Position numbers and translations under genes: made by a program
The notes under the pieces: model-generated
The model's input: only the letters and a program-made list of their open reading frames with translations
Told to the model about the DNA's origin: nothing
Databases searched by the model: none
Shown: positions 34,399-43,853 of the stretch, piece by piece
Layout: every line of letters starts with the position of its first letter
Position numbering within the stretch: position 1 is the first letter of the stretch
Source of the DNA: Methanosarcina sp. UBA293
GTDB lineage: Archaea; Halobacteriota; Methanosarcinia; Methanosarcinales; Methanosarcinaceae
Direction: 5' to 3'
Assembly: GCA_002499445.1 (NCBI GenBank)
Contig: DALS01000055.1
Location: forward strand, 104,591 to 168,590
DNA length: 64,000 nucleotides

Positions 34399-35427
34399 TC
34401 AATATTTTTCCTTCCACCAGCTGCTTATCTCAGCTCCCGATGCCAGCCAGGCATTCTTTTGAGTGCAATATTGCAGAATTTTTCTATAAAATTCCAGATA
34501 ATCCCCCTGCATGTATGTATTATGCCAGAGGATTGTAAGTACGCCTTTATAATGTTCGACTGTATCAATGAGCTTTTCTGTAAGTTTCCACGCCTGATTG
34601 AAATCTAAATGCATCAGGCTGAAAAGAGTTGTATCCATTATAGTTAGCGGGATTTCAAGGATATCAATTTCTTTTCCTGTGTTAAGGTTATATGGTTTGA
34701 AAGGATGGCACATCCCATTCCTGAACCCAGCACAGTCATGGTACCCGAAAGTGGTATCATAACTGAATCCTGCGTCCGCAAGTATTTCCCAGGAGTCAGG
34801 AGTTTTAAACCGCAAATAGTGATTTCTGTAGCCAATAACCTCCTTCTTGAGGATTTTTTCTAGTTTTTGTTTTTTTCTTCTGATTTCTGCTGGGTTATCG
34901 TAAGCCTCATGCCCTCCATGAAGCCCAACTTCCCAACCATTATCTGAAATATGGCCAAGTTCCCCTTCGAGTTCTTCAATATTAAAGGTAAAATCTTGGT
35001 TTCCTGGATCAAGAGTCAGGAAATAAAAACTTGATTTTGCTCCATAGCTGGTTTCAAGCTCCATAATTTGCCTAAAATTCCACAAAGGACTCCAGTTTTT
35101 GTTTATTCTTGAAAACGGAAGAATAGAAGCTTGTACAAATTGTCCCTTTTTGAGAGCTTTTACGGTTCTTGCCGCAGTATTCAGCATTCCAGGATATACA
35201 AAATCGATATCATGAGTCAGACACACAGCAAATTTTCTTCCCTCAGGGTATTCTGGACTCAGGCCTTCTTTAATTAGGAAGTTCGAGACCTCAGGCTCAA
35301 AAATATTTCTTTGACTGCTCAGGTAATAAGAGAATCTTCCATATCTATCTAAAAGGATAGGGTCGTACTCTTCTTTTTTTGTAAATAATTTCCACAGCTC
35401 TCCATCTTGCTCCATTTTTTTAATCAA
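34399..35427 (-). CDS. Polysaccharide deacetylase-family protein, paralogue of the gene at 26237
   Basis: 342 residues from TTG 35427, which follows GGGGGAT. LTHDIDF (His72, Asp73, Asp75) is the first NodB motif, EVGLHGG the second, and TILWHN the late histidine motif. There is no signal peptide. Overall about half the residues match the plus-strand paralogue, but a ~120-bp segment (about 34646-34764 here) differs from it at only one base, a sign of gene conversion. First gene of a minus-strand group with the GT-C-like protein and flippase. Likely cytoplasmic de-N-acetylation of a glycan precursor; unproven. Confidence 0.88.
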   Translation of the reverse strand: MIKKMEQDGELWKLFTKKEEYDPILLDRYGRFSYYLSSQRNIFEPEVSNFLIKEGLSPEYPEGRKFAVCLTHDIDFVYPGMLNTAARTVKALKKGQFVQASILPFSRINKNWSPLWNFRQIMELETSYGAKSSFYFLTLDPGNQDFTFNIEELEGELGHISDNGWEVGLHGGHEAYDNPAEIRRKKQKLEKILKKEVIGYRNHYLRFKTPDSWEILADAGFSYDTTFGYHDCAGFRNGMCHPFKPYNLNTGKEIDILEIPLTIMDTTLFSLMHLDFNQAWKLTEKLIDTVEHYKGVLTILWHNTYMQGDYLEFYRKILQYCTQKNAWLASGAEISSWWKEKY

Positions 35428-36845
35428 TGTATCCCCCTACTCTTATATTTTGGATCTTAAACTTTATAAAATATTTGGTCTACTCAGATTCTTTCATCTT
35501 TTGTAAGGGGCCTACCTTGAGAATTTATAGTATCATTATACCCAGTTAATTTTTAACGTGGTTTTTTCACAGCTTATCTTGCATCTTTTAGATTGTCGCC
35601 TGAAGTGTTTGTTGCCTGAAAAATCTTAGTTTCATCTTAGTTTCTCTTCTTCTCCAAAGATTATCCAGCATTCAAAACCAAGGCTTATTACCATCTTTAA
35701 TGGTAAAAAATAGACTTATTTCTCTTGTGATTGACGTAGCCTTAATTCTTCCCCCTCTTCCCCCTCTTTAAGTATCTTTTCAAGTATCCAGAAATTTCCT
35801 GGAAATTAAAACATCGTTTTTAACGCAAGTGTCCAGTTCTTAACAGCAGAATCTTATGACTTTAACGTTTTCTGCAGAATTTTGCTTTGATCAATTACTT
35901 GTTCAAGATATGAGATGTATTCTTCCTTATAGTAGTTTCACGCTTAAGGAGAACATATCTAGCAATCTCTTTATTTAGTTTTAAGGTAGCAGAAAACTAA
36001 AGATATTTTCACACTCTTTCGGTAAGTAAAGACCTCACAGTTCTCACGATTTTATCTTGTCTCTCTATAAATGGATAAATATTATTAGTACATAAGTTTT
36101 AGATTACGGCTAAAATCTTTTTCTCAGTATTCCATTACTATTATAACTTTTTATTCTTCTTCCTCTAAGTATATATCTATCCAATATTGGCCACACTCTA
36201 TTTATCTATCGCCAGTCAAGGAATCACTGAAGTCTCTAATAGCTGTCCTCTGAAAGGCGGTTCTTTATGTCCCTACTTATCGAAAACTGGAAATTTATAG
36301 CTTGAAGGTTGGGCATAAAATTCTTGCTAATTATAAAATTTACCTTCAATACACTAATATTTACTTAAGCGGGTTGCTTCAGTTCTTGGCAGATTTTGTT
36401 TTCTATTCTAGAGTTATTATTCACTTTTTTCCGAGCTTGTTATCTAGTTAACAACCTATCTCATGAAAATTAAGGCGCTGTTTCATGAAATAAAGAGTTA
36501 AATTTACAGAAAAAGGTCTTTTTCTTTATCAGAACCAGTTTACATGCTTATATTTAGATATGTTGAACGAACGGCTAAGACGTCCTTTCGTTATCTTTTT
36601 TTTAGTTTTTGGGAAAATAGGTCCGGTTTTTTATATTAAAGACATAAGGACGTCTTAATCAATTAATGCAGCTTTTTTATTCTGTTTCAATAGATCTTTT
36701 GTAAGGATATTTTCTCCTTATTTATATTTTTAGATGATTATCTATCCCACACTTAAACGTTATATATTATGTCAGTATCTTAATTTTTATTATGATAGGT
36801 TTTAATATTTTTGCACTTATACTCATAAGGAGGGGGTTATAGCTC
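35428..36845. other. Longest intergenic region of the island, divergent promoters
   Basis: About 1.4 kb of AT-rich DNA between leftward deacetylase and rightward tandem-GT2 genes. No coding frame or RNA gene is recognised. It holds the inverted repeat at 36576-36657 and, near 36760-36800, TATA-like sequences (GTTATATATTATG) that could start the GT2 transcript. Confidence 0.5.
36576..36657. repeat. Perfect 12-bp inverted repeat containing GACGTC
   Basis: TAAGACGTCCTT at 36576-36587 and its exact reverse complement AAGGACGTCTTA at 36646-36657 enclose 58 bases. The core GACGTC is itself a palindrome, so the two sites can also be read as two copies of one operator. It lies about 210 bases before the GT2 gene. 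Confidence 0.6.
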
Positions 36846-36902
36846 ATGTGTTGGTATAACGGGGGGATTGGGTTTGTTTTCAGCCCATACAATTGGTCTT
36901 AA
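36846..36902 (+). other. Possible 18-residue upstream ORF overlapping the GT2 start
   Basis: AAGGAGGGGG is followed 10 bases later by an ATG opening an 18-codon frame, rich in Trp, Tyr, Gly and Phe (MCWYNGGIGFVFSPYNWS). It stops at 36900 inside the GT2 gene in another frame. The stronger Shine-Dalgarno element belongs to this frame. It may be a leader peptide affecting translation, or chance. Confidence 0.22.
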
Positions 36903-38469
36903 TTCTCTAATCTCTGATCCTATTAGCGTAGTATCTTCACCATCTCAACTTACTGACATGTTACCTAGGCATGAATTTACTGTCTTAATTCCAGCTCAGA
37001 ACGAAGAAACTTCCATTGGTAGCAAGGTCTTGATTGCGGCAAGTTACGCTGACCGTGTACTTGTACTTGACAAAGGTTCCACTGATCGAACTATGGAAGT
37101 AGCAGCTCTAGGAGGAGCACGAGTTATCCCAGTTTCAGGTGAGGAAGAGGCGTTACTCAATGTTCTTTACAAGGCATCTCTTGACTCAGAGCTTGTAGTT
37201 CTTATTTATCCAGAATGCATGCAGGATATAGATCTGCTCTCTCATGTCCTTGAGCCATTAAGACAAGGATTTGACTTATCTGTGGGTTCATGGCCTTGCC
37301 GTATCTCCTATGAGCAGGAAACAATAATGCTCTTTAATGGGAAAAGCACTTTTAAGGAAAAAATAGGTTTTCTTGCGATAACTTCAAATTCGCTGCAGAA
37401 AATCAGTTCAGGCAAAGAGCGCCCATCTTTTAAATCCTTGCTTTCTGCGGCAAAGGTCGGAGGACTCAAAGTTAACTACTTGAGTTTTGATGTGGATCCT
37501 ATGTTCAGGAAGCTTGAAAGCACCCGTATAGGAGTTGTCGTGCCTGCATATAATGAGGAATTACTTATAGGGGAGACTCTAAATGGAATTCCAGAATATG
37601 TGGACAGGATTTACGTAATCGATGATGGCAGCACAGATCGTACAGGTGAAGTTGTACAAAAGTTCGTAGATCCGAGAATTGTGTATTTGCGCCATGAAGT
37701 TAATAAAGGAGTAGGTGCAGGAATAATTAGTGGGTATAAGCTTGCCCTGAAAGATGAGATTGATATCGTTGCGGTCATGGCTGGAGATAATCAAATGGAT
37801 CCTGTCCAGCTTCCCAGGTTGATTTTTCCAATTATTGAGGGAAAAGCGGACTATACAAAAGGGAATAGACTACTTACTGACGATTTTATGACCGGAATGA
37901 GCAGATGGAGGTCTTTTGGAAACCTTCTCCTTAGCTTTATCACAAAAATAGGCAGTGGCTATTGGCAGATTATGGACCCCCAGAATGGATATACAGCTAT
38001 CTCCAAGCAGGCTCTTGAGACTATTGATCTTGATTCGATATATCCTTATTATGGTTACTGTAATGATCTACTGATCAAGCTTAATGCCTTCGGGATGAGA
38101 GTATTGGATGTTGTAATGCCTGCTCGCTACGGCAGAGAAAAATCGACGATTCGGTACGGCAAGTACATTCGCAAAGTAGGTCCCATGATTTTCAGAGGTT
38201 TTCTATGGAGACTAAGGGTCAAATATACGGTGCTGGATTTCCATCCACTTGTGTTATTCTATTTCCTTGGAATGCTTGCCTTGCCTTTGAGTGTTCTTTT
38301 AGGAATGTGGGGAGCTTTGCAGACGTTGTTGCAAAACCCTCTTCCTTCCTATTACCCTTTGCTTGGCTTCCTTGTACTGGGTACTGGACTTCAAATGCTC
38401 CTTTTCGGAATGCTTTTCGATATGCAGGTTGAGAAGAAAAAGAATGAGAGGATAGGACTTGCTCGTTAA
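36868..38469 (+). CDS. Tandem GT2 protein: degenerate GT2 domain fused to an intact GT2 with membrane anchor
   Basis: 533 residues from TTG 36868 (TTG 36874 is equally placed after GGGGGGA). Residues 35-210 form a GT2-like domain with FTVLIPAQNEETSIG and LDKGSTDRT but no recognisable metal-binding acid pair: the expected place reads VVLIYPECMQD. Residues 219-440 form a second domain with VVVPAYNEE, DDGSTDRT at 252-259 and AGDNQMDP at 306-312. Two membrane helices follow near the C-terminus. The second half looks like a polyprenyl-phosphate sugar transferase; the first half has probably lost catalysis and may act in binding or regulation. It stands alone in the plus direction. Confidence 0.85.
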   Translation: MGLFSAHTIGLNSLISDPISVVSSPSQLTDMLPRHEFTVLIPAQNEETSIGSKVLIAASYADRVLVLDKGSTDRTMEVAALGGARVIPVSGEEEALLNVLYKASLDSELVVLIYPECMQDIDLLSHVLEPLRQGFDLSVGSWPCRISYEQETIMLFNGKSTFKEKIGFLAITSNSLQKISSGKERPSFKSLLSAAKVGGLKVNYLSFDVDPMFRKLESTRIGVVVPAYNEELLIGETLNGIPEYVDRIYVIDDGSTDRTGEVVQKFVDPRIVYLRHEVNKGVGAGIISGYKLALKDEIDIVAVMAGDNQMDPVQLPRLIFPIIEGKADYTKGNRLLTDDFMTGMSRWRSFGNLLLSFITKIGSGYWQIMDPQNGYTAISKQALETIDLDSIYPYYGYCNDLLIKLNAFGMRVLDVVMPARYGREKSTIRYGKYIRKVGPMIFRGFLWRLRVKYTVLDFHPLVLFYFLGMLALPLSVLLGMWGALQTLLQNPLPSYYPLLGFLVLGTGLQMLLFGMLFDMQVEKKKNERIGLAR

Positions 38470-38484
38470 AGTCAGGAAAACAGT

Positions 38485-38560
38485 CCTTCTTGATTTTTTC
38501 TACCTTTTTTATTTCCTTTTTTATTTCCTTTTTTATTTTCTTTTTAATTTCCTCTCATTT
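38485..38560 (+). terminator. Pyrimidine-rich terminator region
   Basis: Directly after the GT2 stop come repeated CCTTTTTTATTT units forming a long T-rich tract, the usual form of archaeal intrinsic terminators. It faces the 3' end of the minus-strand disaggregatase-like gene about 280 bases on. Confidence 0.5.
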
Positions 38561-38841
38561 CTTTCTTTCGTTGTCTTTTTATTCCGTCTGAATTCATCTT
38601 ACTCGATCGGTTACATTCAGTGGATCTCTTGAGGAAATCTAATGGAAAGAAGCCAGAGGAAGTTGAGGCTATCCCTTCATTAAAACTCCAAAATATTTTC
38701 ACTGAGGTATCTCCTAAATGTTCAAAGAATAGCATTGAAGATTGAAGAGCTATTGGCTTACATCTCTTACACTATTCTTTCTGAACCCATGTAGTCTCTA
38801 TGCAGCCTCTAGTTATGTTTAAAGATTTACCTAATTAACAT

Positions 38842-40929
38842 TCAAGCGTATTCGATTGTGAGTCTGGGTCTCTGATTTTTGTTTTGCCAGTTAGAACTAT
38901 AGAAAGCAATATAGTTTTCATCTTCCTCACGAGCCTTAATAAGAAAACCCGTATTTTCATACTTTCCGTTGACATATTCCTGAACAAGTTCTGTTACGTC
39001 CAGTTCATAATATCGGTTGTCAGGGATCTCGTCTCCACTGATAGATATCGTGGCATATGGAGTGTTGCCCTGGAAGACTCCGTTTCTATCATACCAGTCT
39101 CCTCCAGAGTTTTTCCAGGGATCGTTGGATTCTCTTTGCTGCCACGTGACATGTTCTTTGCACCATGTAACAGGTCTGTATACTTCAAGTATGGTGTCCT
39201 TAGATCTCATTTGATTTTCCGGGTAATACCAGAATAAAGCCAGGTTTGCCTCTTTGATCCGGTCAGTCTGGTTAAATGAGCCTAGCTCAAAGATTATTAC
39301 ATTCCTGTAAATGCCTCCATCAGACCTTTTTCCTATATCGATATATTCACTTTCACTAAGAGTTATATCTGGGGCTCCTTCTCTCAGCCTGTTGTCAGAA
39401 ATAACGAAAGGTAAAGCAATTTTGAAGTTGTCCACTTCATCAGACTGCATAGAAAGGTTTAATAAGAATCTTTTCAGAGACCTTAAGAAATCTGAAAAAG
39501 CCCTCTTAAGACTTGAAATAAAGCCTTCTTCTTGCTCTGGTTGGAGTCCGCTTTTATCTATCTCATAAGGCACCTGTGGCCCAGCAGACATAGCTTCATG
39601 CCAGGGAGATTCCTCCCCTAAAGACTCATTGTTGTTCAACTTCTCTGCAAGTTCAGAATCAGCTTCAACATCTGAAGTAGAATCTGCACCCAGATAATTT
39701 CCTCCGGCGTTATTGGAAAGGCAATTATTTTCTAGGATAAATGAATGAGTATTTTTCAGTTTGTTGTATACGGCATATCCTTCTCCGGCTGCAGGACTGG
39801 ACTGCGTATTAATTATCACGTTATTTTTCACAATAGTTGTATAGCCTGAGCCAGGAGCCACAAATTCATCGCTAACCTGTTTGTGGGCAATAGCAGCGCC
39901 ATAGCACCCATCGAATTTATTGTTTTCTATCAAGGTATTTTGGAAGCCATTAAGCACTATGCCCCCTGCCCAATCAGCACCAGGGTTAATGCCAGTTTTA
40001 TAAAATTTATTATGATGGATGTGGATATCTTTTGCAGACCCTTTGGAATATCCTGACCCATAACCTGTAATCCAGATACCTGCTGTATTTGTCTCATATA
40101 GTAGATTATTGCAGATTTCAATATCATTCATTACAGTTAACTGGCCAATTTTCTGGATTTCAATCCCTGCTCCTCCTTCCCCCTCGGAGTTGATGATATT
40201 GTCATGGAATTTTACGTGATTAGTATTGTAAACTCTCAGCCCGCTATTTGTTCTGCAGGTTATTTTATTATTCCAGGCTTTTACGTTAGAAGAGTATATA
40301 GCATAAAGGGCGTCATGCCCTAACTTATACACTTGGTTGTTGTAAAATTGAATATCTGAACATTTTACGACTTTTAGCCCATCCCCATGGCTGTCATGCA
40401 GATACATGTCGTGAATCTTTATATTTTGGCAATCAAGGAAATTAATCAGGTTGTGATAGCCCTTTCCTCTCTTCTTCTCAATGTTATTGTCATGGTTTCC
40501 GTCAATCTCAAATCCCCTTATAATTATGCCATTATTTCCGTCGCTGTCCATCTGCTTAATTAAAGGCTTTTCTTCCGGCCAGCCTGCCTTATCTTCAAGC
40601 TTGATCACAGCTGTGGGATCACCCTCGAGAATAGTATTGCTTCCAATTAAAATACTGTCAGAGATGACATATGTATTGGGGCCTTCCAAATGAACAGTTG
40701 TGAACTTTGGGTTTTCCGCAACATATGCAAGAGCTTCATTTATCTCTATCTGGTCGTCACTACCATCACAATTAAAGTCTCCACTTCCATTGGTAGCAAC
40801 ATAAACTGTTGTGCTAGACGGTCTTGATAGGGAAAGGGTTACACCCACGATTAGAAAAATAAGAATTATGCTAAGAAATAATAACTTTTTTCTGTCTATT
40901 CTTTTCCATGTTAGCCTTTTTTCGTTCAT
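38842..40929 (-). CDS. Secreted beta-helix protein with disaggregatase-related C-terminal domain
   Basis: 695 residues. A basic N-terminus and hydrophobic segment at about 14-36 (LLFLSIILIFLIVGVTLSL) form a signal anchor. The beta-helix runs from TTVYVATNGSGDFNCDGSDDQIEINEAL (about 40) to about 420. The SPCIDAG/NGNRINIG cap present in its paralogues is missing and is replaced by an acidic and then basic linker (EESPWHEAMS...SLKRAFSDFLRSLKRFLLNL). A disaggregatase-related domain occupies about 520-695 (DNRLREGAPDITL, ALFWYYPE, ILEVYRPVTW, GGDWYDRNG, YYELDVTELVQEYV, YENTGFLIK). Probably a cell-surface protein acting on the matrix polysaccharide. Cleavage activity is only inferred from the family. 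Confidence 0.85.
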   Translation of the reverse strand: MNEKRLTWKRIDRKKLLFLSIILIFLIVGVTLSLSRPSSTTVYVATNGSGDFNCDGSDDQIEINEALAYVAENPKFTTVHLEGPNTYVISDSILIGSNTILEGDPTAVIKLEDKAGWPEEKPLIKQMDSDGNNGIIIRGFEIDGNHDNNIEKKRGKGYHNLINFLDCQNIKIHDMYLHDSHGDGLKVVKCSDIQFYNNQVYKLGHDALYAIYSSNVKAWNNKITCRTNSGLRVYNTNHVKFHDNIINSEGEGGAGIEIQKIGQLTVMNDIEICNNLLYETNTAGIWITGYGSGYSKGSAKDIHIHHNKFYKTGINPGADWAGGIVLNGFQNTLIENNKFDGCYGAAIAHKQVSDEFVAPGSGYTTIVKNNVIINTQSSPAAGEGYAVYNKLKNTHSFILENNCLSNNAGGNYLGADSTSDVEADSELAEKLNNNESLGEESPWHEAMSAGPQVPYEIDKSGLQPEQEEGFISSLKRAFSDFLRSLKRFLLNLSMQSDEVDNFKIALPFVISDNRLREGAPDITLSESEYIDIGKRSDGGIYRNVIIFELGSFNQTDRIKEANLALFWYYPENQMRSKDTILEVYRPVTWCKEHVTWQQRESNDPWKNSGGDWYDRNGVFQGNTPYATISISGDEIPDNRYYELDVTELVQEYVNGKYENTGFLIKAREEDENYIAFYSSNWQNKNQRPRLTIEYA

Positions 40930-40930
40930 T

Positions 40931-40954
40931 TTAAATCCCCAATTAAATCCCCAA
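40931..40954 (-). repeat. Perfect 12-bp tandem duplication at the ribosome binding site
   Basis: TTGGGGATTTAA (minus strand) occurs twice in a row directly upstream of ATG 40929, duplicating the GGGGAT ribosome binding element. The distal copy is 12 bases further from the start. Confidence 0.65.
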
Positions 40955-41630
40955 TCAGCTAAACTATAATTCTCTAAGATTTAAAAAAGTTATCTGCTTA
41001 AGACTGTAAATAATCTCCATTTGAGGAATTTGAATTATTTTCGCTGCTTGAATTTCAGGACTAAAATTCTGAGATGAATTTTTAGTTTTGGAATTTTTAA
41101 TATATGTTCATAGTAACCTCAAACTTTTATTATCTAGAAATAATCGAAGATTGTTTTTTAGGCTGCAATTATTTTGAAAATTTTAGAGACTGAAAGAATG
41201 TTATAATGTAAGAATGTTATAATATATCTATTAGATTTCATCCCTTGGAAACTCAGAACCACTAAAGATAACTCTTAGAGGCGGGGATCTTAAAAGTTCA
41301 TGTAAGCTTTTAATTTATTAAGCTTAATAAGTTTGCCTACAGATTTTTGCCTGTTAATGCTGAAGTGAAAACAGATCATTAATTATTAATGTTTATAAGT
41401 AAGACTCTTTCTCTATATTTTATATAAATTCTTTCTATATTTGCATTTAATTATCTACAGTTTATATTTTAGGCTCATAAGTCTGATAGAGCTTTAATTT
41501 TCGATGAAGTTTTGTTATAATAGATTTTACCAATTAATTCTATTATTTTATTTCAAGAAGTTTGGGAGTATAAACTAGCAAATCCTTGGAAATTATTGGA
41601 AATTCCTAACATCTTCAAAAGTAAGTAAAG
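40955..41630. other. AT-rich divergent spacer
   Basis: About 680 bases between the leftward beta-helix gene and rightward acetyltransferase. No gene is seen. GAATGTTATAATGTAA / GAATGTTATAATATAT near 41196-41226 is a short duplicated TATA-like element. Confidence 0.45.
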
Positions 41631-42236
41631 GTGTATATTATTATTAAGTCGAAAGCTGATTACGATTTCTATATTAAAGCAGACAAATTTGCTTTAGGGA
41701 AAAATTACAAAAAACCCAGGTTAATCGGCGATGACATATGGAAATTTCAGAGGCTGTTAAGAAAGGTTGAATATTACAATAACTGTAAAAAATCTCAAAT
41801 TTCCAAGCTCTATCTTAAATACATATTATTTAGGTACTACATGATGAGTGTTCATCTTGGGTTCAGTATTCCAATAAATGTCTTTGGCCCCGGACTATCT
41901 ATAGCTCATAGAGGGACTATAGTTGTGAACAAAAATGCCAAGGTTGGGGAGAACTGCAGGATACATGCCTGTACCAATATAGGGTCTAATAGAAGTGGGG
42001 ATTCGGCGCCGCAAATTGGAAACAATGTATATATCGGCCCAGGTGCCAAAATTTTTGGAGATATTATAATTGCCGATAATATTGCAATTGGGGCAAACTC
42101 GGTTGTAAATAAATCGTTTTATGAAAAAGATATTTCAATCGCGGGCGTCCCTGCTAAAAAGATAAATACAAAAGGAACATGTGATATTGTAGTCACAGCT
42201 ACACAATTTATTAAAAATGAGATGATGGAGCTTTAA
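41631..42236 (+). CDS. Serine acetyltransferase-like hexapeptide transferase (CysE-like, polysaccharide type)
   Basis: 201 residues. An alpha-helical N-terminal half (FALGKNYKKPRLIGDDIWKFQRLLRKVEYYNNC) precedes a left-handed beta-helix with GPGLSIAHRGTIVVN, GENCRIHACTNIG and IGNNVYIGPGAKIFGDIIIADNIAIGANSVV. This is the arrangement of CysE-like O-acetyltransferases found in capsule loci, which acetylate sugars rather than serine. GTG 41631 is the first usable start, but AAAGGTG overlaps it; the natural protein start expected from relatives (IKSKADY) would be an ATT a few codons later. Its stop lies nine bases from the stop of the convergent beta-helix gene. Confidence 0.85.
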   Translation: MYIIIKSKADYDFYIKADKFALGKNYKKPRLIGDDIWKFQRLLRKVEYYNNCKKSQISKLYLKYILFRYYMMSVHLGFSIPINVFGPGLSIAHRGTIVVNKNAKVGENCRIHACTNIGSNRSGDSAPQIGNNVYIGPGAKIFGDIIIADNIAIGANSVVNKSFYEKDISIAGVPAKKINTKGTCDIVVTATQFIKNEMMEL

Positions 42237-42245
42237 CATTTTATA

Positions 42246-43853
42246 TTAAAGCAGAATAAAGAAAAATACCCTCAACAGTAGCCTGAAATTTTTCCATTCT
42301 GACGCAAATATCTGGTTCCACCATACAACATATCCTGGCATATTGCCTGAAATAGAAGCGTGCTCGGTATTTCCATGTCTTCCAATATTGATCCTGTTTC
42401 CATTATCTTCAGGCTCCTTTGAATAATCAGAATCTGGACGGCCGACATCAATACAGGGAGAAGTTACAAGGTCCCTTACCCATGTTTTGCCATTCCATCT
42501 TCCACCTGTTGATTTCAGATGATAATCATGTGAACTCTGGTCTGCAAAAAGAGGATCTGCATGGATATCGCTTGTTGATCTGACATTCCTGTAATCTCCT
42601 GCTATATTATTGTAAAGGCAGTTATTCTCCAGTACAAAGGTGTGTGTTCCAGGCAGGTAATTGATAATTCCATATCCTGTTGCTCTTGGATTTTTTGTAC
42701 GTTGCAGAGTATTTACAATAATATTATTGCGAACAATTGTGGAATACCCTGTATCTTTAGGTGAAAAGTTTGTAGTATAACCTGTAGGATACATATGGAT
42801 AATCGCGGCATGATATGTGCCATCAAATACGTTGTTCTCCACAAGAGTGTTGTAAAATCCACTTGTTATTATACCACCCACCCAATCTATGTTTGGGTTC
42901 GTACCGGTGCTATAGAATACATTATGATGAATATGTACGTTCTCTGCCTCTTCTCTTGGGTAGGAACTACCAAAGCCTAATAGCCAGATCCCGGGTCCAT
43001 AGGTGTTATGAATAGTGTTATTATACACCTCTATATCATTCATCACGCCTGTTGTCTTCTGGATCTGAATTCCTGGCCCGCCTGCGCTCCAGTGGTAGAA
43101 AGAATCTATCACATTGTCATGGAACTTCACGTGGTTTGAGTTCCATACTCTAAGGGCGCTGTTAGTCCTGCAAGTTATTGTGTTATTCCAGGCTTCTATG
43201 TTCTGGCAATCAATAGCATAAAGTCCGTCGTGTCCAAGCTTATAAACAGTATTATTATAAAACTGGATATCAGAACATTTCTCTGTCTTTAGTCCGTCTC
43301 CATGCCCATCATGCATGTACATAGAGTGAACCTTAATATTGCTGGAATTAAAGAAATGAATTAGATTGTAATATCCTTCTCCTCTCTTTTTCTCTTCGTT
43401 CTTGTCATGGTTTCCGTTGATTTCAAATCCTTTTATGGTGATATTCTGGTTTCCGGCACTGTCCATCTGTGTAATTAGAGGCTTATTCCTTGGCCAGTCC
43501 GCTTTATCTTTAAGTTCAACTATAGCTGTGGGATCTCCTTCCAGAACGGTGTCGCTTCCAATTAAAATACTGTCAGAGATGACATATGTATTGGGACCCT
43601 TCAGATGAACGGTTGTGAACTGAGGATTTTCTGCAACATATGCAAGAGCTCTGTTTATTTCTACCTGGTCGTTACTTCCATCGCAGTTAAAATCCCCACT
43701 CCCATCCGCAGCAACATAAACAGTTGTACTGGGGGATGTAATGTCAATGTAAAGGGCAGTTGCTCCTATTGCAATCAAAAAAATTAAAATCGCAAGGTAG
43801 ATCCAGGTTTTTTTCCTGTTTTGCCATCTGTGTTTCAGATTTTTTCCGTTCAT
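42246..43853 (-). CDS. Secreted beta-helix protein lacking the disaggregatase domain, apparent 3' truncation
   Basis: 535 residues. Signal anchor at about 17-37 (WIYLAILIFLIAIGATALYI), then a beta-helix opening TTVYVAADGSGDFNCDG and ending with SPCIDVG, NGNRINIGRHGNT near 500. The remaining ~30 residues (GYVVWWNQIFASEWKNF and a hydrophobic FFFILL end) match nothing in the paralogues and look like out-of-frame or foreign sequence up to the first stop. Much of the rung region is close to the gene at 16825 (GLYAIDCQNIEAWNNTITC, SFYHWSAGGPGIQ, YSKEPEDNGNRINIG). GGGATGA precedes the ATG. The neighbouring acetyltransferase ends nine bases away, so a rearrangement may have removed the 3' domain. Confidence 0.82.
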   Translation of the reverse strand: MNGKNLKHRWQNRKKTWIYLAILIFLIAIGATALYIDITSPSTTVYVAADGSGDFNCDGSNDQVEINRALAYVAENPQFTTVHLKGPNTYVISDSILIGSDTVLEGDPTAIVELKDKADWPRNKPLITQMDSAGNQNITIKGFEINGNHDKNEEKKRGEGYYNLIHFFNSSNIKVHSMYMHDGHGDGLKTEKCSDIQFYNNTVYKLGHDGLYAIDCQNIEAWNNTITCRTNSALRVWNSNHVKFHDNVIDSFYHWSAGGPGIQIQKTTGVMNDIEVYNNTIHNTYGPGIWLLGFGSSYPREEAENVHIHHNVFYSTGTNPNIDWVGGIITSGFYNTLVENNVFDGTYHAAIIHMYPTGYTTNFSPKDTGYSTIVRNNIIVNTLQRTKNPRATGYGIINYLPGTHTFVLENNCLYNNIAGDYRNVRSTSDIHADPLFADQSSHDYHLKSTGGRWNGKTWVRDLVTSPCIDVGRPDSDYSKEPEDNGNRINIGRHGNTEHASISGNMPGYVVWWNQIFASEWKNFRLLLRVFFFILL

